Of a stretch of 64,000 nt of DNA, positions 43,860 to 53,256 are shown piece after piece. A program made the position numbers and the translations under genes. Every line of letters begins with the position of its first letter. Position 1 is the first letter of the stretch. Under the pieces are notes generated by a model. That model was not told where the DNA came from. It made no database searches and saw only the letters and a program-made list of their open reading frames with translations. The DNA is from Mesorhizobium sp. J428 (lineage in GTDB: Bacteria; Pseudomonadota; Alphaproteobacteria; Rhizobiales; Rhizobiaceae), in NCBI RefSeq assembly GCF_024699925.1, contig NZ_JAJOMX010000001.1:5251804-5315803 (forward strand). Reading direction: 5' to 3'.

Positions 43860-44294
43860 ATGTTGGGCAAGGTCATAGCAAGTCTTTCGCTCGCGGCCAT
43901 GGTCGCCGCCTTCCAGCCATCGATCGCCGCTGCTGCCAAGGTGGTGGCGACGGTCAATCTGTCCTCGCAGACGATGACGGTCACGCATGGTGGGGTGGTG
44001 AAGTATCGCTGGCCGGTGTCCACCGCACGCAAGGGCAAGGTGACGCCGACGGGAAGCTGGTCGGCCAAGTGGCTGTCGAGGAATCATCGCTCGAGCCGCT
44101 ACAACAATGCGCCCATGCCCTATTCGATCTTCTATTCCGGCAACTACGCCGTCCACGGCACCAACCAGGTCAGCCGCCTCGGCCGCCCGGCATCCTCGGG
44201 CTGCATTCGGCTGCACCCTTCCAACGCCGCGGTGCTGTTCTCGATCGCCCAGCGCGAAGGCCTGCGCAACATGAAGATCGTGGTCAGACACTGA
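43860..44294 (+). CDS. L,D-transpeptidase (YkuD/ErfK), secreted
   Basis: 144 residues with a signal peptide (MLGKVIASLSLAAMVAAFQPSIAAAA). The catalytic region reads HGTNQVSRLGRPASSGCIRL. It is a paralogue of the protein at 41827 (shared TQTMTV/SQTMTV and APMP-F/SIFY blocks), but with SGC instead of HGC before the nucleophile. A long hairpin (44348-44373) separates it from the ABC transporter. Confidence 0.92.
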   Translation: MLGKVIASLSLAAMVAAFQPSIAAAAKVVATVNLSSQTMTVTHGGVVKYRWPVSTARKGKVTPTGSWSAKWLSRNHRSSRYNNAPMPYSIFYSGNYAVHGTNQVSRLGRPASSGCIRLHPSNAAVLFSIAQREGLRNMKIVVRH

Positions 44295-44347
44295 CCGTCA
44301 CGAGGCCCGCGCCTGGAAGGCGACGGCCCTGCGAAACTGCAATAGAT

Positions 44348-44373
44348 CGCCGTCGCAACCCGTTGCGACGGCG
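44348..44373. terminator. strong 11-bp hairpin, possible terminator
   Basis: Perfect stem 44348-44358 with 44363-44373 around a CCCG loop, 54 bases after the L,D-transpeptidase stop. It is followed by GAAAAATTT... (AAAAATTT) rather than a clean T-run, so efficiency is uncertain. Confidence 0.55.
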
Positions 44374-44474
44374 AAAAATTTCCGTTCCGGATCGGCAGCT
44401 TGGCACAAAGCCGATTTACTCGCGGCGTTTTTCGGGCTTCAATCCCGCGTCACACCATTCCGGAGCTCGCTTCC

Positions 44475-45956
44475 ATGAAATCCTGGTCTTCCATTCTCGC
44501 AGCGGCGGCGATCGCGCTCGCCTCGTCGACGGCGGCCTTCGCCGCCCGGACTGACATCGTCGTGGGCCTGCCGCTGGAGCCGCCGCATCTCGACCCGACC
44601 GCAGGCGCGGCCGCCGCGATCGATGAGGTGGGCTATGCCAACATCTTCCAGGGCCTGACCCGCATCGGTTCGAAGGGTGAAGTGCTTGCGGACCTCGCCG
44701 AGAGCTGGACGATCAGCGACGACGGTAAGGTCTACACGTTCAAGCTCCACACCGGCGTGAAATTTCACGACGGCACTACGTTCGACGCCGAGGACGTGAA
44801 GTTCTCCCTCGACCGCGCCCGTGCGGAAAATTCAACCAATGCGCAGAAGGCGCTGTTCGCACAGATCGACACGGTCGAGGTTGTTGATCCGGCGACAGTG
44901 AAGATCACGCTCAAACAGCCGCAGGGCGCGTTCCTCTACAATATGGGCTGGGGCGACGCTGCGATCGTGGCGCCGGAGAGCGCTGAGACCAACAAGGACA
45001 AGCCGATCGGCACCGGTCCGTTTAAGTTCGTGAACTGGGCCAAAGGCTCCTCGATCACGATCGAGAAGAATCCTGACTATTGGGGTGAGCCGGTCTATCT
45101 GGACAAGGCTGAGTTCCGCATCATCCCCGACGCCGCCGCGGCCGTGCCGGCGCTGCTGTCGGGCGACGTGCAGGCCTTTGCAAACGCCCAGCTCGGCGAC
45201 GCCCTGCCGCAGATCGAATCCGATCCCCGCTTCAAGGTAGTGATCGGCTCGACAGAGGGCGAGACGATCCTGGCCATCAACAACAAGAAGGCGCCGTTCG
45301 ACAAGCTGCAGGTCCGCCAGGCCATCTCTTACGCGCTGGACCGCGAAGAGATCATCAAGGGCGCATCGGCCGGCCTCGGCACTCCGATTGGTTCGCATTT
45401 CTCCCCCGGCAACGCAGCCTATGTCGACCTGACTGGTCGCTATCCGCACGACGTGGCCAAGGCCAAGGAACTGATGAAGGAAGCCGGCCTCGAAAGCGGC
45501 TTCAAGGCCACGATCAAGCTGCCTCCGCCGGCTTATGCGCGTGATGGCGGCCAGATCATTGCCTCGGAGCTCAAGCAGATCGGCATCGAACTGGAGATCA
45601 TTCCCGTCGAGTGGGCCGACTGGCTGAAGCAGGTCTTCACGGACAAGGACTACGACCTGTCGATCGTCAGCCACGTCGAACCAAATGACATCGGCATCTA
45701 TGCCCGCAAGGACTACTACTTCAACTATGACAATCCGGCCTTCGACAAGGTGATGGCCGACCTGGACGTCACCTCTGATGAGGCGAAACGCAATGAACTC
45801 TACGGCCAGGCACAGAAGATCCTCGCTGACGACGCGGTGAACGGCTTCCTGTTCCAGTTGCCCAAGGTTGGTGTCTGGGACGCCAAGATCGAGGGAATGT
45901 GGGAGAATACGCCGACCCCCTCGGTCGATCTGACCAAGGTCAAGTGGGTGGATTGA
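44475..45956 (+). CDS. ABC transporter substrate-binding protein, peptide/nickel (DppA/OppA) family
   Basis: 493 residues with a signal peptide (SSILAAAAIALASSTAAFAA). SBP family 5 signatures: LADLAESWTISDDGKVYTF, LHTGVKFHDGTTFDAEDVKFSLDRA, IGTGPFKFVNWAKGSSITIEKNPDYWG, and VRQAISYALDREEII. It delivers peptides or similar solutes to the permease pair downstream. The start at MKSWSS follows the 5'-CCGGAGCTCGCTTCC region. Two hairpins lie between it and the permease genes. Confidence 0.93.
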   Translation: MKSWSSILAAAAIALASSTAAFAARTDIVVGLPLEPPHLDPTAGAAAAIDEVGYANIFQGLTRIGSKGEVLADLAESWTISDDGKVYTFKLHTGVKFHDGTTFDAEDVKFSLDRARAENSTNAQKALFAQIDTVEVVDPATVKITLKQPQGAFLYNMGWGDAAIVAPESAETNKDKPIGTGPFKFVNWAKGSSITIEKNPDYWGEPVYLDKAEFRIIPDAAAAVPALLSGDVQAFANAQLGDALPQIESDPRFKVVIGSTEGETILAINNKKAPFDKLQVRQAISYALDREEIIKGASAGLGTPIGSHFSPGNAAYVDLTGRYPHDVAKAKELMKEAGLESGFKATIKLPPPAYARDGGQIIASELKQIGIELEIIPVEWADWLKQVFTDKDYDLSIVSHVEPNDIGIYARKDYYFNYDNPAFDKVMADLDVTSDEAKRNELYGQAQKILADDAVNGFLFQLPKVGVWDAKIEGMWENTPTPSVDLTKVKWVD

Positions 45957-45963
45957 TCAGGAT

Positions 45964-46089
45964 GTCTTCTCCCCCTTTCGCGGGGAGAAGATGCCTGCAG
46001 GCAAGCGAGGGCCGCGCCGTCTTCTATATGTTCGCGTCGTCCCTCAGCGGGCCCGTCGGGCCGCCGTCTCTCCGTGAAGGGAGAGACGG
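45964..46089. repeat. two hairpins between the binding-protein and permease genes
   Basis: Stem 1: 45964-45973 with 45981-45990 (TCTTCTCCCC arm, the same palindrome as at 3284). Stem 2: 46064-46073 with 46080-46089 (CCGTCTCTCC arm). Such structures after a binding-protein gene commonly protect its mRNA and lower expression of downstream permeases. The second hairpin sits just before the permease start, where no good ribosome site is visible. Confidence 0.65.
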
Positions 46090-46107
46090 GAAAGCCTGGT
46101 ATTTCTT

Positions 46108-47055
46108 ATGACCGCATTTCTCCTTAAACGCTTGCTGATCGGCCTTGCGACGCTCCTCGTGGCGTCGATGGTCGTCTTTGGCGTCATGGAGGTTCTGCCA
46201 GGCGATCCCGCTTTGCTGATGCTCGGCATGAACGCCTCGCCGGAAGCCCTTGAAACACTCCGGCAACAGATGGGACTGCATGATCCCCTGATCATCCGCT
46301 ACCTGGGCTGGGTCGGGGGCCTGTTGGTCGGCGATTTCGGCCGCTCCTACACCTATTCCTCTCCGGTCATCGACCTGATCGGCGAACGCCTTGCCGTCTC
46401 GCTGCCGCTGGCGTTGATATCGCTCGCGCTGTCGACGGCGATCGCGATTCCGGTCGGCCTGTTCTCCGCCGCCCGCCGCGGCAGCCTCGCCGATTCCGTC
46501 GCGATGGGCACCGCCCAGGTCGGCGTCGCCATACCGAACTTCTGGTTCGCGCTGCTGCTCATCTACGTCTTCGCCGTCTGGCTGCGCCTCGTGCCGGCCG
46601 GAGGATTCCCAGGCTGGGCCGGAGGCATTTGGCCCGGCATCAAGTCCCTCATCCTACCAGCGGTGGCGCTTGCGTTGCCGCAGGCGGCAATCCTCGCGCG
46701 CGTCACTCGCTCCGCCCTGCTCGAAGTGCTGGGAGAGGACTACATCCGCACCGCCCGCGCTAAGGGCATGCCGCGCCGCACGGTGCTGTGGCGGCACGCG
46801 CTGCGCAACGCCATGATCCCGGTGCTCACCATTCTCGGCCTGCAGTTCGCTTTTCTGCTGGCAGGCACGATCATCATCGAGAACGTCTTCTACCTGCCGG
46901 GCCTCGGCCGCCTGATCTTCCAGGCGATCACCCAGCGCGACCTGATCGTGGTCGAGGGCGTCGTCATGCTGCTTGTGGCCACGGTGGTCGTCGTCAATCT
47001 TCTTGTGGATCTCGCCTATGCGCTCGTCGACCCACGGCTGAGGGTGCGAACATGA
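46108..47055 (+). CDS. ABC transporter permease (DppB/OppB family)
   Basis: 315 residues, six membrane segments. The N-terminal segment LLKRLLIGLATLLVASMVVFGVMEVLPGDPA is typical of DppB, and the cytoplasmic EAA loop reads EDYIRTARAKGMPRRTVLWRHALRNAM. Its stop overlaps the start of the second permease by four bases. Confidence 0.94.
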   Translation: MTAFLLKRLLIGLATLLVASMVVFGVMEVLPGDPALLMLGMNASPEALETLRQQMGLHDPLIIRYLGWVGGLLVGDFGRSYTYSSPVIDLIGERLAVSLPLALISLALSTAIAIPVGLFSAARRGSLADSVAMGTAQVGVAIPNFWFALLLIYVFAVWLRLVPAGGFPGWAGGIWPGIKSLILPAVALALPQAAILARVTRSALLEVLGEDYIRTARAKGMPRRTVLWRHALRNAMIPVLTILGLQFAFLLAGTIIIENVFYLPGLGRLIFQAITQRDLIVVEGVVMLLVATVVVVNLLVDLAYALVDPRLRVRT

Positions 47056-47921
47056 GCGCCGAACCCATTGCCGCGCCGGTGGAGGAGAGCATCCTCCGGC
47101 TCGCGCTCCGCAACCGCTCCTTCGTCATCGGCCTGGTCATCACCGCGCTGATCGCGGCCATGGCGCTGGTCTCCTTCGTCTGGACCCCTTACGACGTCAC
47201 CGATCTCATCGTCGCCAACCGGATGAAGCCGCCTTCCTCCGAATTCCTGTTCGGCACCGACCATTTCGGCCGCGACATCCTGTCGATGATCATGGTCGGC
47301 GCCAGGAACTCGATCGCCGTCGCCTTCGTCGCGGTCGGCATCGGCATGGCGCTCGGCATACCGCTCGGCTGCTGGGCCGCGGCACGCGGCGGCTGGATCG
47401 ACGAGACGCTGATGCGGTTCAACGACCTCGTCTTCGCCTTCCCCGCCCTTCTGTCCGCGGTGATGATCACTGCGATCTTCGGTCCCGGTGCGGTCAATGC
47501 GATCATCGCAATCGGCATCTTCAACATCCCGGTCTTCGCCCGCGTCGCTCGCGCCGGTGCACTGGCGCTGTGGCCACGAGAATTCATCCTTGCCGCCCGC
47601 GCCTCCGGCAAGGGTAAGACGCAGATTACCATCGAGCACATCCTGCCCAACATCGTCTCGATGCTCCTGGGCATACAAGGCACGATCCAGTTCGCGCTTG
47701 GCATCCTCGCCGAGGCAGGCCTGTCCTATCTCGGCCTCGGCGCGCAGCCGCCCATGCCTACCTGGGGCCGCATGCTGTTCGACGCCCAGACCCGCATGAT
47801 GGTGGCGCCCTACCTCGCGCTCTTTCCCGGCATGGCGATCGTCATCACTGTTCTGGGCCTCAACCTGCTCGGCGACGGCCTTCGCGACGTGCTCGACCCC
47901 AAGCTGAGGCGCGAACGGTGA
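47052..47921 (+). CDS. ABC transporter permease (DppC/OppC family)
   Basis: 289 residues. The OppC N-terminal cytosolic segment and FLFGTDHFGRDILSMIMVGARNSIAVAF block are present, with an EAA loop at REFILAARASGKGKTQITIEHILPNI. ATG overlaps the previous stop (ATGA), and its own stop overlaps the GTG start of the ATPase gene. It pairs with the DppB-like permease. Confidence 0.94.
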   Translation: MSAEPIAAPVEESILRLALRNRSFVIGLVITALIAAMALVSFVWTPYDVTDLIVANRMKPPSSEFLFGTDHFGRDILSMIMVGARNSIAVAFVAVGIGMALGIPLGCWAAARGGWIDETLMRFNDLVFAFPALLSAVMITAIFGPGAVNAIIAIGIFNIPVFARVARAGALALWPREFILAARASGKGKTQITIEHILPNIVSMLLGIQGTIQFALGILAEAGLSYLGLGAQPPMPTWGRMLFDAQTRMMVAPYLALFPGMAIVITVLGLNLLGDGLRDVLDPKLRRER

Positions 47922-49543
47922 GCCTGCTCGAGATCGAAAAGCTGAAGCTCGAGATAGGCGGCACGCCTATCCTGAAGGGCGTGGACATCGCCATCGGCAA
48001 GGGCGAGGTCATGGGCCTGGTCGGCGAGTCGGGCTCGGGCAAATCGATGACCGCGCTGGCGATCATGCAGCTCCTGCCCCAGGCCGCGAAGGCATCGGGC
48101 CGCCTTATCTTCGACGGTATCGACATCCTCTCCTCGACCGAGAATGCGATGTGCCGGCTGCGGGGCGATGACATCGGCATGGTGTTCCAGGAACCCATGA
48201 CCGCGCTCAACCCGGTCAAGACCATCGGCGAGCAGGTGGCGGAGGGCATTCGCTGGCACACCGGCGCGAATTGCGCCGACGCGGAAGCGCGCGCACGCCA
48301 GATCCTCGACCGTGTCGGCCTGCCCGAGGCGAAATTCCCCCTCTCCCGCTACCCGCACGAGCTGTCCGGCGGCCAGCGCCAGCGCGTCGTCATCGCCATC
48401 GCCTGTGCGCTGAAGCCGAAGCTGCTCATTGCCGACGAGCCGACCACCGCCCTCGACGTCGTGCTGCAGAAGCAGATCCTCGAACTGCTCAAGGATCTCG
48501 TCGACGAGCAGAAGATGGGCCTTCTGCTGATCAGCCACGACCTCGCCGTCGTGGCCGACATGTCCGACCGCGTCACCATCATGCGCCATGGCGAGGTGAT
48601 GGAGGATGGCGAGACCGCACGGACGCTTTCGGAGCAGGTGCATCCCTACACGCGCCAGCTCGCCCAGGCCTCGATGCACGTGCCGGAACGGCCGAACAAG
48701 CATGCCGCGAATACTACGGCCGACAACCTCTTGGAAGTCAGCCAGGTCGTCCGCGAATATCCCGGCCGCCGCGTCTCCCTTCTGAAGAAGGGCGAGCCTT
48801 TCCGGGCAGTCGACGGCGTCTCGTTCTCGATGAAGCCAGGCCAGTCGATCGCGCTGGTCGGTCGCTCCGGCTGCGGCAAGTCCACGCTCGCCCGGATGAT
48901 CCTCGCGCTCGACCATCCAACGTCGGGCGACATCCGCTTCATGGGCGAGAGCCTCGTCGGCAAGAACGAGGCAAAGCTGCGGCCCTTCCGCCGCAACATG
49001 CAGGTCGTGTTCCAGGATCCCTACGGCTCGTTCAATCCGCGCCACAAGGTCGAGCGGCTGGTCTCGGAGCCGCTTCACCTCCTCGACCACAAACCGTCGC
49101 CGCAGGAAAGGCGCGAACTGGTCGCAAGCGCGCTGCACGAGGTCGGGCTGAAGCCGGCCGACATGGACAAGTACCCGCACGAGTTCTCGGGCGGCCAGCG
49201 TCAGCGCATCTCGATCGCGCGCGCCATCATCACCCGCCCAAAGCTGATCGTTGCCGACGAGCCGGTCTCCGCACTCGACGTGTCGATCCGCGCGCAGGTG
49301 CTCGACCTCTTCGCCGACCTCAACCAGCGGCTGGGCGTCGCCTACCTCTTCATCACCCACGACCTCACGGTGGCGCGTGCGATCACCGACGAGGTGATGG
49401 TGATGCATGATGGCAGGATGGTCGAGGAAGGCCGCACCGGCGAGATCCTCGACAACCCAAAATCGGACGCCGCCAAAGCGCTTGTCGATGCAGCGCCCGA
49501 TCTACATCGGGCAATCGCGCGCCGCCTGCAGGAACAGGGCTGA
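47918..49543 (+). CDS. dual ATP-binding subunit of the peptide ABC importer (DppD-DppF fused)
   Basis: 541 residues with two complete ATPase domains. Domain 1: Walker A GESGSGKS, signature LSGGQRQRV, Walker [13 protein letters not shown]. Domain 2: Walker A GRSGCGKS, signature FSGGQRQRI, Walker [13 protein letters not shown]. The oligopeptide-type C-terminal tails ([10 protein letters not shown]) follow domain 1. The fusion of the two ATPases is common in Hyphomicrobiales. GTG start overlaps the permease stop. Confidence 0.95.
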   Translation: MSLLEIEKLKLEIGGTPILKGVDIAIGKGEVMGLVGESGSGKSMTALAIMQLLPQAAKASGRLIFDGIDILSSTENAMCRLRGDDIGMVFQEPMTALNPVKTIGEQVAEGIRWHTGANCADAEARARQILDRVGLPEAKFPLSRYPHELSGGQRQRVVIAIACALKPKLLIADEPTTALDVVLQKQILELLKDLVDEQKMGLLLISHDLAVVADMSDRVTIMRHGEVMEDGETARTLSEQVHPYTRQLAQASMHVPERPNKHAANTTADNLLEVSQVVREYPGRRVSLLKKGEPFRAVDGVSFSMKPGQSIALVGRSGCGKSTLARMILALDHPTSGDIRFMGESLVGKNEAKLRPFRRNMQVVFQDPYGSFNPRHKVERLVSEPLHLLDHKPSPQERRELVASALHEVGLKPADMDKYPHEFSGGQRQRISIARAIITRPKLIVADEPVSALDVSIRAQVLDLFADLNQRLGVAYLFITHDLTVARAITDEVMVMHDGRMVEEGRTGEILDNPKSDAAKALVDAAPDLHRAIARRLQEQG

Positions 49544-49869
49544 ACTCCGCCGCCTCGTCGATCCATCCTGGATCGGCTGAACGGATCGGCATCGATCCTC
49601 GAGCCGTGCAATGCCGTGCATGAAGGCCCAGACCAGGCATCGTTACCCACGAAAACAAAACGTTACCCCTCCAGCGATGTCTGGAAACATTTCGGCCGAA
49701 GTTTGGACACCTCTCATAAGCATGGTCGCCGAACCTGCGTGCTGAGGGCGTCGAGGTCGCGCGGCCGGTTCGACGACTTGCTCGCTCTCTGCCCGCGCCA
49801 GAATGTCTGAACATGCAGCGGTCCCGTTGCACTCCCGCGGCAAGGGCCTGTTTTTGGAAGCGTCTCGAC
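49544..49869. other. intergenic stretch without a convincing gene
   Basis: About 325 bases between the ABC operon and the sulfotransferase. Base composition drops toward A+T near 49650-49740 (AAACAAAACGTTACC; CTCATAAGCATGG), which suits a promoter, but I cannot define one. No tRNA or terminator with a T-run is seen. Confidence 0.35.
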
Positions 49870-50671
49870 ATGACCAGCACCCATCATCCAGCCAAGAGCG
49901 GCGGTCGGGCATATGATTTGAGAGCCGTCGTCTCGCACAGATACGGGTTCGTCTATGTCCCCGTCCCGAAATGCGGCACCACGACGATGGACCGCGTTCT
50001 GCACGTCATCCACGGCATCGAGGATTCGGATTACCGGATCGATACGGATCACGCAGTCCGCTACACGCCGGACCGGAAATCAGGCCGTGACATCGAAACG
50101 CTCTACGTTCCGGTCAATTACGTCAGAAGATTCAAGCGCCAATTCGAGGGCTACACATGGATATCGGTCGTGCGGAATCCGTATGATCGTCTGGTATCGA
50201 TGTATAATTATGACGTGCGCCGATACGCGAAGCATTTCGACCGCAAGACCTATCTGTTTGCAGGCTTTTTCAAGAGAGCCGCTTTCGTTCTCGGCCGCGA
50301 TCCCAGGTCTACTCAGCGAAACGCGATACGTCGCAGGATCGGTTTCGACAGGTTCGTCCACGGGCTCGAAAGGAGCGGGACGGACTTCGACATTCACTTC
50401 ATGCGGCAGACGGACATCATGTTCTACGATCTCCTGTGCGGACGATCGACTGATCGATGTCGAGCGGCTGTCTACCGAACTACCGCCCTTGCTGAAAGAG
50501 CTTGGGGTACGGGAAGACTTCGTCGAACGCCTCGCACCATTCCCGCGCTCAAATCCGTCGCGACCTTCCGATGCCCGCTACGACGAGACGACGCGCGCGG
50601 TGGCCTACCGGCTTTATCAACCGGACTTCGCGGCCCTCACGCCGTGGACATCCTCAGTCCCCGGCGAATAG
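49870..50671 (+). pseudogene. sulfotransferase family 2-type protein, one frameshift, lower GC
   Basis: The N-terminal part has the PAPS 5'-phosphosulfate loop YVPVPKCGTTTMDRVLH and the 3'-phosphate motif SVVRNPYDRLVSMYNYDV. The frame is lost after MFYDLLC, near 50438; the next frame continues with ADDRLIDVERLSTELPPLL and FVERLAPFPRSNPS up to 50671. One missing base accounts for this. Local GC is well below the flanks (a 60-base line at 50161 is about 47%), which suggests transfer. Many rhizobial relatives decorate surface polysaccharides; the acceptor is unknown. Start uncertain (49813 is also in frame). Confidence 0.7.
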
Positions 50672-50695
50672 GCAGGCATAGCATCGTGGAACGAG

Positions 50696-51124
50696 CTATT
50701 CCGGCCGCACCAGCTCGCGCGGATCAATGTGGAGCAGCGAAACGGTGCGCTTGAGGAGGTCGATCTCCTGTGCCGACAGTTTCTCGTCCGCCTTCGCGAT
50801 CTCCGTCATGTGGCGGGCGAGCGTGATGCGGCGCGCCAGAGGCAGTTCGCCGAAAGTGCCGAGCGAACGCGCCGTCGTGTTCTCGTAGCCGAAGTCCTGG
50901 AGGTATTTCAGCACCTCCTTCAGGCTCTCCTCGCCGATGCCGAAACCGTCGCGGCAGATGCGCTTGAACGCCTCGAGCTCCGGCCCCGCCGCCTCTCCGT
51001 CGGCGAGCACCATTCTGAAGAGCAGCATCAGTTCGGCCGTCAGCACGGGGTCGTCCGCGACGCGCCTGACCGCCGGATCACCTTCGAACAGCACCCGTAC
51101 CTTCTCGATCAGGCCAGCGATCAT
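50696..51124 (-). CDS. TerB family tellurite-resistance-like protein
   Basis: 142 residues, all-helical. The TerB-like pattern is present: ELMLLFRMVLADGEAAGPELEAFKRICRD, then LARHMTEIAKADEKLSAQEIDLLKRTVSLLHID; paired acidic A-D-G-E and A-D-E-K turns are the metal-binding features of the fold. A link to tellurite itself is not implied. GAGGA sits six bases before the ATG at 51124. Confidence 0.85.
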   Translation of the reverse strand: MIAGLIEKVRVLFEGDPAVRRVADDPVLTAELMLLFRMVLADGEAAGPELEAFKRICRDGFGIGEESLKEVLKYLQDFGYENTTARSLGTFGELPLARRITLARHMTEIAKADEKLSAQEIDLLKRTVSLLHIDPRELVRPE

Positions 51125-51288
51125 GAGCATTCCTCGTTTACGCGATACGGCCAGTCTAGCTCGAATCCGCGCGCATCGAAACGGTTCGCGCGGGCCGCAG
51201 AGGAGGCGCCGAACGCACTTGGTTTCTACGACCAAAGTCGTAAGCTTCCCCCGCGTGCGACTCGCACGCACGAGGAGAGGAGAAGAAG

Positions 51289-51459
51289 ATGAATCTGTCC
51301 GCGCCCACCATGGTGGTCTTCATCATTTCGTTGATCATCGCGATCATCGCTGTGTTGATGTCCCTCAGCGTCATCACCTTCATTCCGATTGCCGCATTCT
51401 GGGTGATGACTCTCGCTTACGTCGTCCTCGCGGCCGGCTGCCTGTTCAAAGGGGCCTGA
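51289..51459 (+). CDS. small two-TM membrane protein, 56 aa
   Basis: Starts ATGAATCTGTCC with a long purine-rich ribosome site (AGGAGAGGAGAAGAAG) ending just before it. Two membrane segments: MVVFIISLIIAIIAVLMSLSV and FIPIAAFWVMTLAYVVLAAG, ending LFKGA and a stop. No family name can be given, but the strong ribosome site and hydropathy make it a credible gene too short for most gene callers. Confidence 0.75.
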   Translation: MNLSAPTMVVFIISLIIAIIAVLMSLSVITFIPIAAFWVMTLAYVVLAAGCLFKGA

Positions 51460-51547
51460 CGGCCCTTGATACATGACGCGCGCCCCGGCAGGCGGGGCGC
51501 GCAAATCGGGCCTGGATTCGCCGTTGAAATGCGTCGATGATCGCGCG

Positions 51548-52375
51548 ATGGACATGCATGCCACCTCCGTGCCTGGTCCGCCCGTTCCACCCGACTGGTT
51601 CGAGATGCTACGGCGTCCCGCAGCCCTTGGCATCTCGTCCTGCGTCCACGAATTCGTTCACTACCGCGAGATGGTTCCGGGCCTGTTCAGGCAGGTCGAG
51701 ACCGCGTCCCTGGTAGTTCCGCTGATCATCAGCTTCGGCACGCCGTTCGCGATCGGGCTCGGCCGCGACCCAAGCTCGGACGAGACATACGGCAGCTTCG
51801 CCGCAGGGCTCTTTCCCGGTCAGGTGGTGATCCAATCGACAGGCTTTTCGAACTGTATCCAGGTCAATTTCACTCCGCTCGGCGCCTGGCGCTTCTTCGG
51901 CCTGCCGATGAGCGAACTGGCTGCGCGGATGGTCACGCTCGACGATCTTGCCGGCGGAGACATACGCGAGTTGCGGCCGCGCCTTGCCGATCAGGCCGAC
52001 CCCGCACGCAGGCTCGACCTCGTCGAGAGCTTCGTCACCAGCCGGCTGCTCCGCTCCACTGCGCACGACCCCGTTTCCGAGGCAGCCTACGAACTGCTGC
52101 TCCGTCGCAACGGCGACGTGCGCATATCGCGGCTCGCAGCGCGGCTCGACTTGTCGCGCAAGCATCTCGCCGAGCGCTTCCGTGCGGCGATAGGCGTGCC
52201 GCCGAAGACGGTCGCGCGCATCATGCGCTTCAACCGTGCCCAGCAACTGGCACGCGCCGGCGAGGACTGGGCCGATATCGCGGCCGCCTGCGGCTATGCC
52301 GACCAGGCACATCTCGCGCGCGAATTCCAGGAAATGTCCGGCTCGACCCCCACGGCATGGAAGGCAGCCGCCTGA
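51548..52375 (+). CDS. AraC family transcriptional regulator
   Basis: About 275 residues. The N-terminal sensing part (ISSCVHEFVHYREMVPGLFRQVETASLVVPLIISF) resembles the DUF6597-type domain found in many AraC regulators. The C-terminal HTH pair is clear: RISRLAARLDLSRKHLAERFRAAIGVPPKTVARIMRF and WADIAAACGYADQAHLAREFQEMSGSTPTAW. It lies upstream of VOC and cupin genes on the same strand and probably controls them. Confidence 0.9.
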   Translation: MDMHATSVPGPPVPPDWFEMLRRPAALGISSCVHEFVHYREMVPGLFRQVETASLVVPLIISFGTPFAIGLGRDPSSDETYGSFAAGLFPGQVVIQSTGFSNCIQVNFTPLGAWRFFGLPMSELAARMVTLDDLAGGDIRELRPRLADQADPARRLDLVESFVTSRLLRSTAHDPVSEAAYELLLRRNGDVRISRLAARLDLSRKHLAERFRAAIGVPPKTVARIMRFNRAQQLARAGEDWADIAAACGYADQAHLAREFQEMSGSTPTAWKAAA

Positions 52376-52449
52376 GGGTTACAATTCTTCAAGACCGGTT
52401 GAACCCGCCTCGCTAGTCTCATGTTGGCGTACCCAAAAGGAGAACCGAC

Positions 52450-52866
52450 ATGACAATCGAAGCCCCTCGCCTCTTCCCAACCTTCCGCTACCGCGACGCA
52501 GCCCGGATGATCGACTGGCTGGTCGAGGCCTTCGGCTTTTCCGTCGATGCGAAATTCATGGACGGCGATCATGTCGGCCATGCGCAACTCTCCTTCGGCT
52601 CGTCCATGATCATGCTGGGCAGCGTTCGCGACGACGAATATGGCCGCATGGTCGGCGCTCCCGGCGACAATGGCGGCAAGTCGGTCTACATCGCCGTCGA
52701 CGACTGCGACGCCGCCCACGAACGCGCCGAGGCCGCCGGCGCAAAGATCCTCGAGAAACCCACCGATCGCGATTACGGCAGCCGCGAATTCATCTGCGCC
52801 GATCCCGAAGGTGTCGTCTGGTCGTTCGGCACCTACTGGCCGAAGGCCGGCGGAGATGCCGCGTGA
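52450..52866 (+). CDS. VOC (glyoxalase/bleomycin-resistance) family protein
   Basis: 138 residues: FPTFRYRDAARMIDWLVEAFGFSV, then HAQLSFGSSMIMLGSV, and GSREFICADPEGVVWSFGTYWP at the end. The paired beta-alpha-beta modules and DPEGVVW-F-TY motif are those of the PhnB-like VOC group. An aaaaGGAGaaccgac site precedes the ATG. Its stop overlaps the GTG of the cupin gene. Confidence 0.9.
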   Translation: MTIEAPRLFPTFRYRDAARMIDWLVEAFGFSVDAKFMDGDHVGHAQLSFGSSMIMLGSVRDDEYGRMVGAPGDNGGKSVYIAVDDCDAAHERAEAAGAKILEKPTDRDYGSREFICADPEGVVWSFGTYWPKAGGDAA

Positions 52867-53252
52867 CCGGCGGACTGATCGTGCTTGGCCCCACCGAAGG
52901 CCGCGCCTATGAGATGTCGGACATGCGCGCCGTCTTCAAGGCGGACGGCGAAGAGACGGGCGAGCGCTACAGCGTTTCCGAATGGTGGGTGAAGCCGCAT
53001 GGCAAAGGCCCCGGACCGCATTTGCACGCTACGGAGGACGAGCTTTTCTACGTGATCGCCGGCACGATGTCGGTGATGGTCGCAGATGCATGGCGCGACC
53101 TCGCAGCCGGCTCGTTCATCCGCATCCCGGCGGGAACCATACACGATTTCGAGAACCGCACGACCGAGCCGGCCGCACTTCTCAACGTCTTCATGGGTGC
53201 CTTCGAGCACAAGATGCCGGCGATCGTGAAATGGTGCGAGGAGCACCGCTGA
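52863..53252 (+). CDS. cupin domain protein
   Basis: 129 residues. The cupin metal motifs are complete: GPHLHATEDELFYVIAGTMSVMV (G-x5-H-x-H-x3,4-E-x6-G) and AGSFIRIPAGTIHDFENRT (G-x5-P-x-G-x2-H-x3-N). GTG start overlaps the VOC stop by four bases, so the two are coupled. The enzymatic or sensor role is unknown. The gene converges on cobQ with four bases between stops. Confidence 0.9.
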   Translation: MTGGLIVLGPTEGRAYEMSDMRAVFKADGEETGERYSVSEWWVKPHGKGPGPHLHATEDELFYVIAGTMSVMVADAWRDLAAGSFIRIPAGTIHDFENRTTEPAALLNVFMGAFEHKMPAIVKWCEEHR

Positions 53253-53256
53253 ATTG

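Noticed and set aside
49544..49869. Small ORF 49616-49810
   Set aside because: No ribosome site, no hydrophobic or family pattern, and shadow-like composition.
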